Shown piece by piece: positions 17,480 through 25,818 of a DNA stretch of 64,000 bases (the first letter of the stretch is position 1; every line of letters starts with the position of its first letter). Both the position numbers and the translations under genes were made by a program. Below the pieces are notes generated by a model. That model was not told the DNA's origin. It ran no database searches and was given only the letters and a program-made list of their open reading frames with translations. Origin of the DNA: Maritalea sp049801075 (lineage in GTDB: Bacteria > Pseudomonadota > Alphaproteobacteria > Rhizobiales > Devosiaceae). The stretch spans positions 1,533,189 through 1,597,188 of the forward strand of contig NZ_JBNAGG010000001.1 of assembly GCF_049801075.1 (NCBI RefSeq). Direction: 5' to 3'.

Positions 17480-18358
17480 CTAAAAGCCGAATTCTCTTTG
17501 GGCGAGCCAGAAGGCGCCATCCAACGCCTCGCCCGCTGCAGACCGGCAAATGGCTTGATAGTCCGCAGGCATATGGTTTTGATAGAAGGGGCCCAAGCCG
17601 CCCAAAAAGCACAGGCGCTGACCGGGCAATTGGTCTGCGGGCCCCAATGTTGCACACAACATCTCAAGAGCGCGGTTGATGATGGCCGTGGCGACGGAAT
17701 CGCCCTGTTCATATGCGGCAACGAGGCGTGGAGCGAGTTTTGCGTAGTCGGCGGCTTGTGCATCGCGCGCAAAAGGCACCATGGCTTTAGGCGATCCACC
17801 AAATTCTTCAATTAGTTGCGCAGTAAGTGGGCTTTGGATGCCAACTTTGTCATATGCTTTAACGGCTTCGCGCAGCAGTTCGCGGCCCAGCCAAGCGCCG
17901 CCACATTCGTCACCCAAATGCATACCCCAACCACCAACACGGCGCACCTCGCCCTGAGAGCGCCACACATAGAAGGAGCCTGTGCCGAGCATGGCCACGA
18001 CGCCATCCTGCTCGGTGCCCAAAGCCGCAGCCAGCGTGACATCAATATCGGTGGCCAATGTCATATTTTGAAAACTGAACGAATCAATCAGCTCTTGCCG
18101 TTGGGCGCTGGCGCCTGCCCCTGCCAATGCAACAAAGGCAAAATCTGCGGCCATCAGACTTTGATCGCGTCCAGCTTGTGCATAAACAAGCTCTGCCAGA
18201 GCATGTAGGTTTTGCGATGCGCCGGCATAATCTGAGCTGAGATTGGCGGGACCACCTTTGCCTGTCGCCAAAATTGTACCATCAAGCGTGCACAAGCGCG
18301 CCCGTGCACCGCTGCCACCGCCATCAATCAATAGCACACAGGATTGAGCCTTATTCAT
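17480..18358 (-). CDS. BadF/BcrA-type ATPase: N-acetylhexosamine (GlcNAc/MurNAc) kinase
   Basis: A 292-residue ASKHA-fold sugar kinase of the BadF/BadG family, to which mammalian NAGK and clostridial MurK belong. Visible are the phosphate-1 loop LLIDGGGSGARARLC, the phosphate-2 GTGSFYVWRSQGEVRRVGG and GWGMHLGDECGGAWLGRELL. It starts 6 nt after the murQ stop, so the two are one operon. MurQ needs MurNAc-6-phosphate, and no PTS component is present, so this kinase is the obvious source by phosphorylating imported MurNAc. GlcNAc may also be a substrate. Confidence 0.85.
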   Translation of the reverse strand: MNKAQSCVLLIDGGGSGARARLCTLDGTILATGKGGPANLSSDYAGASQNLHALAELVYAQAGRDQSLMAADFAFVALAGAGASAQRQELIDSFSFQNMTLATDIDVTLAAALGTEQDGVVAMLGTGSFYVWRSQGEVRRVGGWGMHLGDECGGAWLGRELLREAVKAYDKVGIQSPLTAQLIEEFGGSPKAMVPFARDAQAADYAKLAPRLVAAYEQGDSVATAIINRALEMLCATLGPADQLPGQRLCFLGGLGPFYQNHMPADYQAICRSAAGEALDGAFWLAQREFGF

Positions 18359-18364
18359 GTGGTT

Positions 18365-19315
18365 CTATTTTGCCTCGTTAAGGGCCTGACGCAAATGTCC
18401 ACCAGCCGATTGGATAAGGTCGAATGCGGCGGCGGCGTCTAAGCCGGTTTTGCAAATCACAATTGCCACCTTAACGTTCCAATTGGCTTCTACCAAGGCA
18501 TGCAATGCAGCTTCCTTGTCTGCCTCAGTGAGTTCACGCACCAAGTTCAACGCGCGCGCGCGCAGTTTTTCGTTGGTGATGTTCAAATCTACCATGCGGT
18601 TTTGATAGCATTTGCCCAAACGCACCATCGCGCCTGTTGAAATCATATTGAGCACCATCTTTTGCGCAGTGCCCGATTTCAAACGTGTTGATCCAGACAG
18701 AACCTCTGGTCCCACTTCCGGGGTGATGGCGATATCTGCTTGTTGCTCCAACTCGCTGCCCGGATTGCACGAAATGCCAATCGTAATCGCATTGCGTTTC
18801 TGCGCTTCTTCCAATGCGGCCAATACATAGGGTGTGCGGCCCGAAACAGCCAAACCAATCACCACATCAATCTCGGTTACATTGGCAGCATCCAAATCCA
18901 CAACGCCTTGCGCGCGGTCATCTTCAATGCCTTCTTGCGCCTCAAAAATGGCAGCCTGTCCACCAGCGATGATCGCATGAAACAGGCTCGTTGATGCTGA
19001 GAATGTTGGTGGAATCTCTGATGCATCCAACACGCCTAGCCGGCCGCTTGTGCCCGCGCCGACATAGATAATTCGTCCGCCCTTTGCCAAGCCGTCATGT
19101 GCAGCGTCAATGGCTTTTGCCACTGCAGGCAACACTTTTTCGACCGCATGGGCCACTGTTTGATCTTCACTATTCATCAATTGCGCAATTTCCAGCGCGG
19201 ACATCTCATCCAGCCGCTCGGAACGGGCGTTAATGCCCTCTGACGTCAGGCCTTGCAGCGTTGAAGACAGAAGCAATAGATTATCTGTGGCGTTTTTGTT
19301 ATGGTCAGCAGTCAT
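18365..19315 (-). CDS. murQ: N-acetylmuramic acid 6-phosphate etherase
   Basis: MurQ removes D-lactate from MurNAc-6-phosphate to give GlcNAc-6-phosphate. The 316-residue protein has the family N-terminus (SERLDEMSALEIAQLMNSED), the SIS-domain signature IIYVGAGTSGRLGVLDASEIPPTF (about residues 80-105), an IDVVIGLAVSGRTPYVLAALE block and GSTRLKSGTAQKMVLNMIST. Length and motifs match E. coli MurQ. The start codon lies 4 nt from the first of two palindromic operator candidates. It heads a murQ-kinase operon divergent from the RpiR regulator. Confidence 0.95.
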   Translation of the reverse strand: MTADHNKNATDNLLLLSSTLQGLTSEGINARSERLDEMSALEIAQLMNSEDQTVAHAVEKVLPAVAKAIDAAHDGLAKGGRIIYVGAGTSGRLGVLDASEIPPTFSASTSLFHAIIAGGQAAIFEAQEGIEDDRAQGVVDLDAANVTEIDVVIGLAVSGRTPYVLAALEEAQKRNAITIGISCNPGSELEQQADIAITPEVGPEVLSGSTRLKSGTAQKMVLNMISTGAMVRLGKCYQNRMVDLNITNEKLRARALNLVRELTEADKEAALHALVEANWNVKVAIVICKTGLDAAAAFDLIQSAGGHLRQALNEAK

Positions 19316-19318
19316 ATT

Positions 19319-19364
19319 GGAATTATGTATTCCTATGATATTTACGTCAAGAATTTATTATTCT
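19319..19364. promoter_or_regulatory. Two candidate RpiR/MurR operators (murQ / rpiR divergent region)
   Basis: Two 15-bp dyads of form RGAAT-N5-ATTCY: GGAATTATGTATTCC at 19319-19333 and AGAATTTATTATTCT at 19350-19364. Their centres are 31 bp apart, about three helical turns. The same motif occurs twice more before the ABC importer. The shared sites support one regulator controlling murQ-kinase, itself and the transporter. Confidence 0.68.
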
Positions 19365-19421
19365 TAGTCGTGCTTTTTACACGCTTGGGATCAAACATCA
19401 AGAAATGAAAGCAATTGTTCA

Positions 19422-20273
19422 ATGCCGAACGCGCAAAATTTGATTTCTCACCTCAATGCCATTGTTGAGGATTTGTCGCAAAATGAACAACGCATCGCGC
19501 ATTGGATATTGAACGACCCCTCTAAAGTGACGACAATGACCTCGCAGGATTTGGCACAACAATGCGGTGTGAGCCAATCCAGCATCATCAAATTTTGCAA
19601 GAAAATTGGACTTTCCGGCTTTCCCTCACTCAAAATCGCCCTCAGCGCTGAGGTGGCCCGCGCACAAGATGCGGAGCAAATTCACGGCGACATTTTTAGC
19701 GATGATCCGCTGAGCGAAGTTGCGCAAAAAATGTATAACAGCAAAGTGGCAGCCCTTTCTGAAACATTGAAGGGCAATAGCAGCGCACAATTGGGCAAAG
19801 CAGTTGATCGGCTGATGAAAGCCAACCGCATCATTATAATGGGTGTGGGTGGCTCCGCGCTAGTAGCGGAAGATTTTGCTTCCAAACTCACCAAGCTGGG
19901 CAAAGCAGTTGTGCAAGGCACAGACGCGCATGTGCATCTGGCCAACCTTGCCCGCTTTACAACTCACGACCTGCTGTTCCTTATTTCCTATTCTGGGAAA
20001 ACCAAGGAGATATTGGTGGCTGCGGATCATGCACGTGCCAATAAAATTCCAACAATCTATCTGGTGGGCCCCAGCGCCAACATTGAACCAGAAGCGCAAG
20101 AGCTTCGGCTGCGCTGCATAGCGAGCGAAAATCTGGTTCGCTCCTCATCCATCGCCACACGCACCGCACAGCTGGCAATCACCGACCTGCTGTTTATTTT
20201 GCAAGCACAGCGCGCCGAAGATATGCCCAGCAAGATCCAAGACAGCCAAAATCTGGTCAATCGGATCAAATAG
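19422..20273 (+). CDS. RpiR-family regulator with SIS domain (MurR-like)
   Basis: A 283-residue regulator. The N-terminal HTH_6 (about residues 1-77; LSQNEQRIAHWILNDPSKV and SQDLAQQCGVSQSSIIKFCKKIG) is followed by a SIS phosphosugar-binding domain (about 125-255; IIIMGVGGSALVAEDFASKL and LFLISYSGKTKEILVAADHA). RpiR regulators of murQ loci (E. coli MurR) sense MurNAc-6-phosphate. Its position divergent from murQ and upstream of the sugar importer, with shared operator dyads, makes it the local repressor or switch. Confidence 0.9.
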   Translation: MPNAQNLISHLNAIVEDLSQNEQRIAHWILNDPSKVTTMTSQDLAQQCGVSQSSIIKFCKKIGLSGFPSLKIALSAEVARAQDAEQIHGDIFSDDPLSEVAQKMYNSKVAALSETLKGNSSAQLGKAVDRLMKANRIIIMGVGGSALVAEDFASKLTKLGKAVVQGTDAHVHLANLARFTTHDLLFLISYSGKTKEILVAADHARANKIPTIYLVGPSANIEPEAQELRLRCIASENLVRSSSIATRTAQLAITDLLFILQAQRAEDMPSKIQDSQNLVNRIK

Positions 20274-20310
20274 ATTATTCCACAAATCCGCCGTTCGTGA
20301 TTTTTTATTA

Positions 20311-20402
20311 TTGACATTGTGATTTTAGAATTTAATATTCCTATCAGGAGGAATAGGCAGCTCTAAAGGCGCTTGAACCGATATTTTGGAATAAAATATT
20401 CT
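20311..20402 (+). promoter_or_regulatory. Importer promoter with two RpiR operator candidates
   Basis: TTGACA at 20311-20316 is a perfect -35, with TAATAT (20333-20338) as a plausible -10 at 16-nt spacing. The -10 lies inside dyad AGAATTTAATATTCC (20327-20341). A second dyad, GGAATAAAATATTCT, is at 20388-20402, centre to centre 61 bp. Overlap with the -10 suggests repression. The importer binding-protein gene starts at 20501. Confidence 0.68.
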
Positions 20403-20500
20403 GATTTTTTGGATCTCGGGTCGAGCTGTTGACCTTTCTCTTCACCCCAGCAATTGGCATCCCAAAACGCCAAACATCATTTTGAGGGAGGGAACCGAAG

Positions 20501-21724
20501 ATGAACTCAATTCGTAAAATCGCCAGCATGGCGGTTCTCGGCGCGGCGACATTCGCATATGCCGGTACAGCACTGGCCCAAACAGAACTCGACTTCTGGT
20601 CTTGGAGACAAGAAGACGTAAAAGCTTACAATGAAATCATTGCAGCTTTCGAAGAGCAGAACCCTGACATTAAAGTCACGTTCACTGCGCATGAAGCCAC
20701 AAGCTACAACACCATCTTGACAACTGCCCTAGCCGGCGGTGCGGGCCCAGACATTATGCACACCCGCTCTTATGGGTCGCTGGAAGCGATTGCCGCACCT
20801 GGTTATTTGGAGCCATTGGACGGCCAAATCGACTTGTCTGCCCTAAGCGCGGATGAGCTTTTGGGCACCACATTGCGTGCAGATGGCCATGTTTATGCAG
20901 TGCCTTTCGCCTCGCAAACTATCGTTGTTTTCTACAACAAAGATCTGTTTGAAGAGCATGATGTTGCCTTGCCTGAAACTTGGGACGAATTTTTGGCTGC
21001 ATCACAAAAATTTAAAGATGCTGGCGTAACCCCATTGGCCAATGGTCTTGCAGACGCATGGACCATGGAAATCATGTCCGGTGCGTTTTTGCCGAACTTT
21101 TATGGCAAAGACTTCTTTGGCGAAGTCACATCGGGTGCGACCGACTTTGAAGATGAGCGTTTTGTAAACGCCTTGGAGAAGTTCTCGGCGCTTAAAGAAT
21201 TCATGCCGCAAGGTTATGAAGGCGTTGACTATGCAACCATGAAGCAATTGTTCAGTGTTGGCCAAGCAGCCATGTTTGTGGGCGGCTCATTCGACATCCC
21301 AACATTTGTAAATGCTGGCGTGAACTTTGACATTATGCCTGGCCCTGCTGCTGAAGCAGGCGGCCCACGCATGGTGGCCACATGGCTCGACGGTGGTTAT
21401 GGCGTGAATGCTGCTTCTGAAAACAAAGAAGCTGCGCTGAAATTTATCCAGTTCACCGCAACACAGCCTTTCGCACAAATGTTGACTGATAAATTGGCTA
21501 ACGTGCCAGCAGTTGATGGCGCGGAAATCTCTGACCCATATTTGGCAAAAGTATCTGCCATGCATGAAGAGGCAACGCCTTACATCATGTTGGTTGCATT
21601 CCGCTTCAACACACCAACGGGTTCAACGCTGCTGCAAAATGGCTTGCAAGAATTGTTCACAGGCAAAAAGTCTGCTGAAGAAGTTGCTGCTGACGTCAGC
21701 GAAGGCATCAAAACCGCCGAATAA
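20501..21724 (+). CDS. Sugar ABC transporter substrate-binding protein
   Basis: A 407-residue periplasmic solute-binding protein of the MalE/UgpB (SBP_bac_1) type. The signal peptide (MNSIRKIASMAVLGAATFAYAGTALA) precedes TELDFWSWRQED. Later segments AGGAGPDIMHTRSYGSLEAIA, YAVPFASQTIVVFYNKDLFEEHDVALPETWDEF and AMFVGGSFDIPTF are typical. The start is supported by GGGAGGGAA upstream. Linkage to murQ, the kinase and the shared RpiR sites points to MurNAc, anhydroMurNAc or a GlcNAc-MurNAc sugar as ligand. The sequence alone does not show which. Confidence 0.9.
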   Translation: MNSIRKIASMAVLGAATFAYAGTALAQTELDFWSWRQEDVKAYNEIIAAFEEQNPDIKVTFTAHEATSYNTILTTALAGGAGPDIMHTRSYGSLEAIAAPGYLEPLDGQIDLSALSADELLGTTLRADGHVYAVPFASQTIVVFYNKDLFEEHDVALPETWDEFLAASQKFKDAGVTPLANGLADAWTMEIMSGAFLPNFYGKDFFGEVTSGATDFEDERFVNALEKFSALKEFMPQGYEGVDYATMKQLFSVGQAAMFVGGSFDIPTFVNAGVNFDIMPGPAAEAGGPRMVATWLDGGYGVNAASENKEAALKFIQFTATQPFAQMLTDKLANVPAVDGAEISDPYLAKVSAMHEEATPYIMLVAFRFNTPTGSTLLQNGLQELFTGKKSAEEVAADVSEGIKTAE

Positions 21725-21738
21725 GGCGACACATAAGC

Positions 21739-21764
21739 ACCGAAGGGGATTTGTCCCCTTCGGT
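21739..21764 (+). other. Intra-operon hairpin between binding protein and ATPase genes
   Basis: A perfect 11-bp stem (ACCGAAGGGGA with TCCCCTTCGGT) and TTTG loop, without a long T-run. Such structures after a binding-protein gene usually stabilise its mRNA or attenuate readthrough, giving more binding protein than membrane subunits. Function is inferred. Confidence 0.6.
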
Positions 21765-21827
21765 ATTTGGCCTAAGCATTTAGAGCGGCCACACCTCATT
21801 CCATACAAGATTTAGGGCAACAGACAC

Positions 21828-22919
21828 ATGGCAACAATTGAATTGCGCGACGTGACCAAAGACTTTGGCGGTGTACAAGTTATTCATGGCGCGAACCTGT
21901 CGGTTCAGGACAATGAATTTGTCGTATTTGTTGGTCCCTCTGGCTGCGGCAAATCAACTTTGCTGCGCCTCCTTTCCGGGCTGGAGGAGCTCAGCTCCGG
22001 TGAAATTTACATTGATGGCGAACGCATCGACCATTTGCCCCCCGCGCGGCGCGGCTTGGCGATGGTGTTCCAATCCTACGCGCTCTATCCGCACATGAAT
22101 GTGTTTCAAAACATGTCCTATGCGCTCAAAGTTGCGAAAAAGAGCAAGCAAGAAATTGAAGAAAAGGTTCATGCTGCAGCCGAGATTTTGCAGCTGACTG
22201 AATTGCTAGACCGGAAGCCCAAGGCGCTTTCCGGTGGCCAGCGACAGCGGGTGGCGATTGGCCGTGCCATCGTGCGTGATCCCAGTGTATTTTTGTTTGA
22301 TGAACCTTTGTCGAACCTAGATGCGAAACTGCGGGTGCAAATGCGCCTAGAGCTGACCAATTTGCACCAACAATTGCAATCTACAATGATCTATGTGACC
22401 CACGATCAGGTTGAAGCCATGACGATGGCCGACAAGATTGTGGTGATGCGTGCGGGCAATATCGAACAAGTCGGCCCGCCGCTTGAATTGTTCAATAAAC
22501 CAGCCAACAAGTTTGTTGCAGGCTTTATCGGCTCGCCATCCATGAACTTCTTCCACGGACGTGTGATCAGCGCCAAAGACGCTGCTTATGAAGTGATGTT
22601 GGAAAATGGCGCGCAATTCACCTTCACCGCCAAGAACAGCAAATTGGCCGAAGGCGATGAAGTTGATTTGGGTGTACGGCCCGAAGATTTACAGCCCGGC
22701 ACCGGTGGCCATGGCACGATGGCTGGTACCGCAACGGCCGTTGAGCGCTTGGGCGCACAGACATACGTCTATTTGCGCTCACCCATTGATGAGAGCATGA
22801 TCATCCACCACGCTGGCGATTTGGACGTGCAGTCTGGCGAAAAGGTTGATGTGAGCTTTGACTTGAAGAGCTGCCACCTGTTTGGCCCAGATGAACAACG
22901 CGTCGAGTTTGAGGGGTAA
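21828..22919 (+). CDS. Sugar ABC transporter ATP-binding protein (UgpC/MalK type)
   Basis: A 363-residue ATPase. Walker A is GPSGCGKSTLLRLLSG, then the Q-loop MVFQSYALYPHM, ABC signature LSGGQRQRVAIGRAIVRDP, Walker B VFLFDEPLSNLDAKLR and the switch VTHDQVEAMTMADK. A C-terminal TOBE/OB regulatory domain (about residues 235-363) is present. This architecture serves CUT1-type carbohydrate importers. It is followed directly by the two permease genes. Confidence 0.93.
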   Translation: MATIELRDVTKDFGGVQVIHGANLSVQDNEFVVFVGPSGCGKSTLLRLLSGLEELSSGEIYIDGERIDHLPPARRGLAMVFQSYALYPHMNVFQNMSYALKVAKKSKQEIEEKVHAAAEILQLTELLDRKPKALSGGQRQRVAIGRAIVRDPSVFLFDEPLSNLDAKLRVQMRLELTNLHQQLQSTMIYVTHDQVEAMTMADKIVVMRAGNIEQVGPPLELFNKPANKFVAGFIGSPSMNFFHGRVISAKDAAYEVMLENGAQFTFTAKNSKLAEGDEVDLGVRPEDLQPGTGGHGTMAGTATAVERLGAQTYVYLRSPIDESMIIHHAGDLDVQSGEKVDVSFDLKSCHLFGPDEQRVEFEG

Positions 22920-22923
22920 AAGG

Positions 22924-23889
22924 ATGGCACAACTCACCAATTCCGCAAAAACCCCGTTTGACAATGCGGTGGTGCGACGCCGCCAGATGCGCAAGCTCTG
23001 GCTGGCGTTTTTGCTGTTTCCCGCGATGGCGATTTTGCTGACCTTCGTTTTTCTGCCAATGGCGTCGGCCATTTGGTATTCAGTATACGAATGGGACGGT
23101 CTCGTGCGCGGCGAATTTATCGGCTTGGGCAATTTCCAAGAGGTGCTGTTCGACCCGCGCAACAATAAGTTTTTGATCAATGCGTTTTTCAATAATGTGA
23201 AGGTGTTTATCGCCCTCATGATTGTGCAGAACGGGTTGGCGCTCATTCTCGCGCTGTTCTTGGCGCGCGAACCAAAAGGCTATCGCTTCTATCAAATTGC
23301 GTTCTTTCTACCGGTAATCCTGTCGACAGTGATTATCGGCTTCCAGTGGAAATTGTTCCTCAATCCAATCTTTGGCTTGGTGAACACTTTGCTGCGCAAT
23401 GTGGGCTTGGGCGACTGGGCCGTGCCTTGGTTGGGTCTGCCAGAAACGGCACTGGGCGCGATGATTTTGGTGAATGCTTGGCACTGGGTTGGGTTCCCAA
23501 CCTTGGTGTTTCTTGCCGCCATCCACCGTATTCCAAAGGATTTGATCGAGGCTGCACGCCTTGATGGCGCCAGTGAATGGATGATCGCCCGCGACATCAT
23601 TTGGCCGCTAATGGCGCCTGCCGTCACCATCATTGTGGTGCTGACCTTTATTGGCTCCTTCAACTGGTTTGAAATCCCCTACATTATGGGTGGTCTTGAA
23701 GGCTCTCCTTCTTACTCCACCGACATGTTGGGCCTGTTGTTCTATCGCACAGCCTTTGGCTCTGTGAGCGCAGGTAACTCAGATTTCGGCACAGGCTCTG
23801 CCCTTGCTGTTCTGATCTTTATCTTCATTTTCACCTTCTCGACGATCGCCACGCGCTATCTCACCAGCCGCGAAGTGGAGCTGAACTAA
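22924..23889 (+). CDS. Sugar ABC transporter permease, MalF type
   Basis: A 321-residue, six-helix CUT1 permease. The EAA loop reads EAARLDGASEWMIARDIIWPLMAP (about residues 205-228). I take the ATG at 22924 (MAQLTNSAKTPF), preceded by GAGGGG; the ORF can be extended to 22882 but that would run into the ATPase gene and lacks a ribosome site. The stop overlaps the next permease start (TAATG). Confidence 0.92.
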   Translation: MAQLTNSAKTPFDNAVVRRRQMRKLWLAFLLFPAMAILLTFVFLPMASAIWYSVYEWDGLVRGEFIGLGNFQEVLFDPRNNKFLINAFFNNVKVFIALMIVQNGLALILALFLAREPKGYRFYQIAFFLPVILSTVIIGFQWKLFLNPIFGLVNTLLRNVGLGDWAVPWLGLPETALGAMILVNAWHWVGFPTLVFLAAIHRIPKDLIEAARLDGASEWMIARDIIWPLMAPAVTIIVVLTFIGSFNWFEIPYIMGGLEGSPSYSTDMLGLLFYRTAFGSVSAGNSDFGTGSALAVLIFIFIFTFSTIATRYLTSREVELN

Positions 23890-24728
23890 TGGCCAATGCA
23901 ATTAAAAAAACCGGCGATCTCGGCAGCTGGTTGATGCACATTTTTCTCGGCGTTAATGCCGTGATTATGCTCTACCCAATTTTGATGATGGCGCTGTCAT
24001 CTTTCAAAACGAACAAAGAGATTTTCTCTTCGCCATTCAGCTTGCCGCAAAGCTTTAGCTTGGACAATTTTGCGGTGATCTGGTCACAAACCAATGTGCC
24101 GCGCTATTTTATCAACTCCACCATTGTAACCGGCTTGTCGGTTTTGGTGTTGCTGGTGGTGGGCACCATGGCGGCATATGCATTGTCGCGTTATAAGTTC
24201 AAAGGCAATATCATGATTTCGCTGTTCTTTTTGAGCGGCCTCATGCTGCCCCTGCGCTTAGCGATTATCCCGCTGTTTATTCAGCTTAAAGCCCTTGGAC
24301 TGGTGGACAATCTCTTGGGCCTGATTTGCATTTACACAGCCATGTCCCTGCCCGCCACCGTGTTCATTATGACTGGCTTTTTGCGCTCTTTGCCTTCTGA
24401 ATTGGAGGACAGCGCCCGCATGGATGGGGCCAGCGAGTTCCGCATTATGGTGGAAATCATGGTACCATTGATCACCCCCGCCATGGTGATTGCAGGCATT
24501 TATAATGCGGTGCCGATCTGGAATGACTTCTTCTTCCCCTTGATCTTTATCCAATCGCCTGAATGGAAAACATTGGCACAAGGGCTGACAGCGTTCTTTG
24601 GCGAATATTCTGTCAATTATGGCGTGCTTTATGCTGGGCTAACTCTTGCTGCCCTGCCCATCATGCTGGTGTTTATTGTGCAGTCTCGTCGCTTTATCGC
24701 AGGCATGACAGCCGGGGCCATCAAGTAG
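23889..24728 (+). CDS. Sugar ABC transporter permease, MalG type
   Basis: A 279-residue inner-membrane permease with six helices and the EAA-type loop (LEDSARMDGASEFRIMVEIMVPLITPAM, about residues 175-200). It overlaps the preceding permease by one base and ends 6 nt before the serine hydrolase gene, so translation is coupled along the operon. Together with the MalF-like partner and the ATPase it completes a CUT1 importer. Confidence 0.92.
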   Translation: MANAIKKTGDLGSWLMHIFLGVNAVIMLYPILMMALSSFKTNKEIFSSPFSLPQSFSLDNFAVIWSQTNVPRYFINSTIVTGLSVLVLLVVGTMAAYALSRYKFKGNIMISLFFLSGLMLPLRLAIIPLFIQLKALGLVDNLLGLICIYTAMSLPATVFIMTGFLRSLPSELEDSARMDGASEFRIMVEIMVPLITPAMVIAGIYNAVPIWNDFFFPLIFIQSPEWKTLAQGLTAFFGEYSVNYGVLYAGLTLAALPIMLVFIVQSRRFIAGMTAGAIK

Positions 24729-24734
24729 GCAAAT

Positions 24735-25760
24735 ATGCGAACCATCGACAATTTGGTCGAGCAATATATGGCAAACGGCACCTTCCCTTGCGGGGAGGTG
24801 CTGTTGGCGCGTGGGTCGGACATTTTGATGCATAAAGCCTATGGCTTTATGGAAGGCAGCGACATTGCCCTGCTCAAAAAGGGAGCTTTGTTCGATCTCG
24901 CGTCATTGACCAAACCGCTGGCCACAGCGCAGCTGTTGGTGAAGCTGGTGCGCGAAGGCAAACTTGATCTTGATGATCTAGTGCGAGCCCATTTGCCTGA
25001 GCTTATGGCCGCGCGACAACACGAGATGACCATTCGCCAATTGGCTTTGCATCAGGCGGGATTTCCGCCAGATTCACCCTTCGCCAAAAAGGCTGAATCT
25101 GCAGAACAAGCTTGGCGCGAGATCCACAACATTAAGCTGCAATATCAACCCGGCACCGATGTGGTTTATTCTTGCCTTGGCTATTTGCTTCTGGGACAAA
25201 TCATCGAGCGCGTGACCCGTTTTCCGCTTGATGAAGCTTTTGATGAGATGATTGCAAAGCCGCTAGGCTTGAAGCACACCCTGTTTGCGCCGCTGTCAGT
25301 GGCGCGGCAATTGCCTACCATTGTGCCGACTGTGCCTGCAATTCGCCCTGCCGGTTATATCCGGGGCATGGTGAATGACAGCACGGCGCGGGTGTTGGGC
25401 GGCAAAGTTGGCAATGCAGGGCTATTTTCCAGCGCGCCGGAACTGCATAAAATGGCATTGAATTTGCTGGAAAATGCCGATCCGCTTATCTTTGAGAATG
25501 GGAATCCCAACGGATTAACACCACGCACAATTGGCTTTGAATATAATGATCAGAACCAGTTGGGATGCTCCTGTGGCGAGCACTTCGCGCACGGTGCCGT
25601 TGGACATACTGGCTTTACAGGCACATCGCTCTGGATCGATCCATCGTCTGGATTGATCGTGATTGCCCTGACAAATCGGGTCTATTTATCCTACCGGGAT
25701 ACGATCGACTCCATGCGCCAATTCCGCGCCAAATTACATACGATCGCACAAAAGATTTAG
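24735..25760 (+). CDS. Serine hydrolase of the beta-lactamase/PBP4B (YfeW-like) family
   Basis: A 341-residue class C beta-lactamase-fold protein. The catalytic SxxK is SLTK (in FDLASLTKPLATAQ, about residue 57), the second motif is YSC rather than the usual YSN (VVYSCLGYLLLGQ), and the third is HTG (AVGHTGFTGTSLW). There is no signal peptide, so it appears cytoplasmic. In E. coli a relative, yfeW, sits in the murQP operon; here it ends an operon next to murQ. A peptidase, amidase or esterase acting on muropeptide-derived compounds is likely, but the reaction cannot be read from sequence. Confidence 0.82.
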   Translation: MRTIDNLVEQYMANGTFPCGEVLLARGSDILMHKAYGFMEGSDIALLKKGALFDLASLTKPLATAQLLVKLVREGKLDLDDLVRAHLPELMAARQHEMTIRQLALHQAGFPPDSPFAKKAESAEQAWREIHNIKLQYQPGTDVVYSCLGYLLLGQIIERVTRFPLDEAFDEMIAKPLGLKHTLFAPLSVARQLPTIVPTVPAIRPAGYIRGMVNDSTARVLGGKVGNAGLFSSAPELHKMALNLLENADPLIFENGNPNGLTPRTIGFEYNDQNQLGCSCGEHFAHGAVGHTGFTGTSLWIDPSSGLIVIALTNRVYLSYRDTIDSMRQFRAKLHTIAQKI

Positions 25761-25783
25761 CTTCTCCGGCGGCAAATGAATAA

Positions 25784-25810
25784 GGGCGGATTGAACCGCC
25801 CCTATTTTTT
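25784..25810 (+). terminator. Rho-independent terminator of the importer operon
   Basis: A GGGCGG (25784-25789) / CCGCCC (25796-25801) stem with loop ATTGAA is followed by CTA and six T residues. It ends the operon 24 nt after the serine hydrolase stop. The convergent cytochrome gene ends at 25819. Confidence 0.82.
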
Positions 25811-25818
25811 AGCAAATG

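Noticed and set aside
22882..22923. Longer N-terminus for the MalF-type permease
   Set aside because: It would overlap the ATPase gene and has no ribosome site, while ATG 22924 has GAGGGG.
24735..25760. Antibiotic-resistance AmpC beta-lactamase
   Set aside because: No signal peptide, YSC instead of YxN, and location in a murQ/sugar-import locus point to a housekeeping serine hydrolase.
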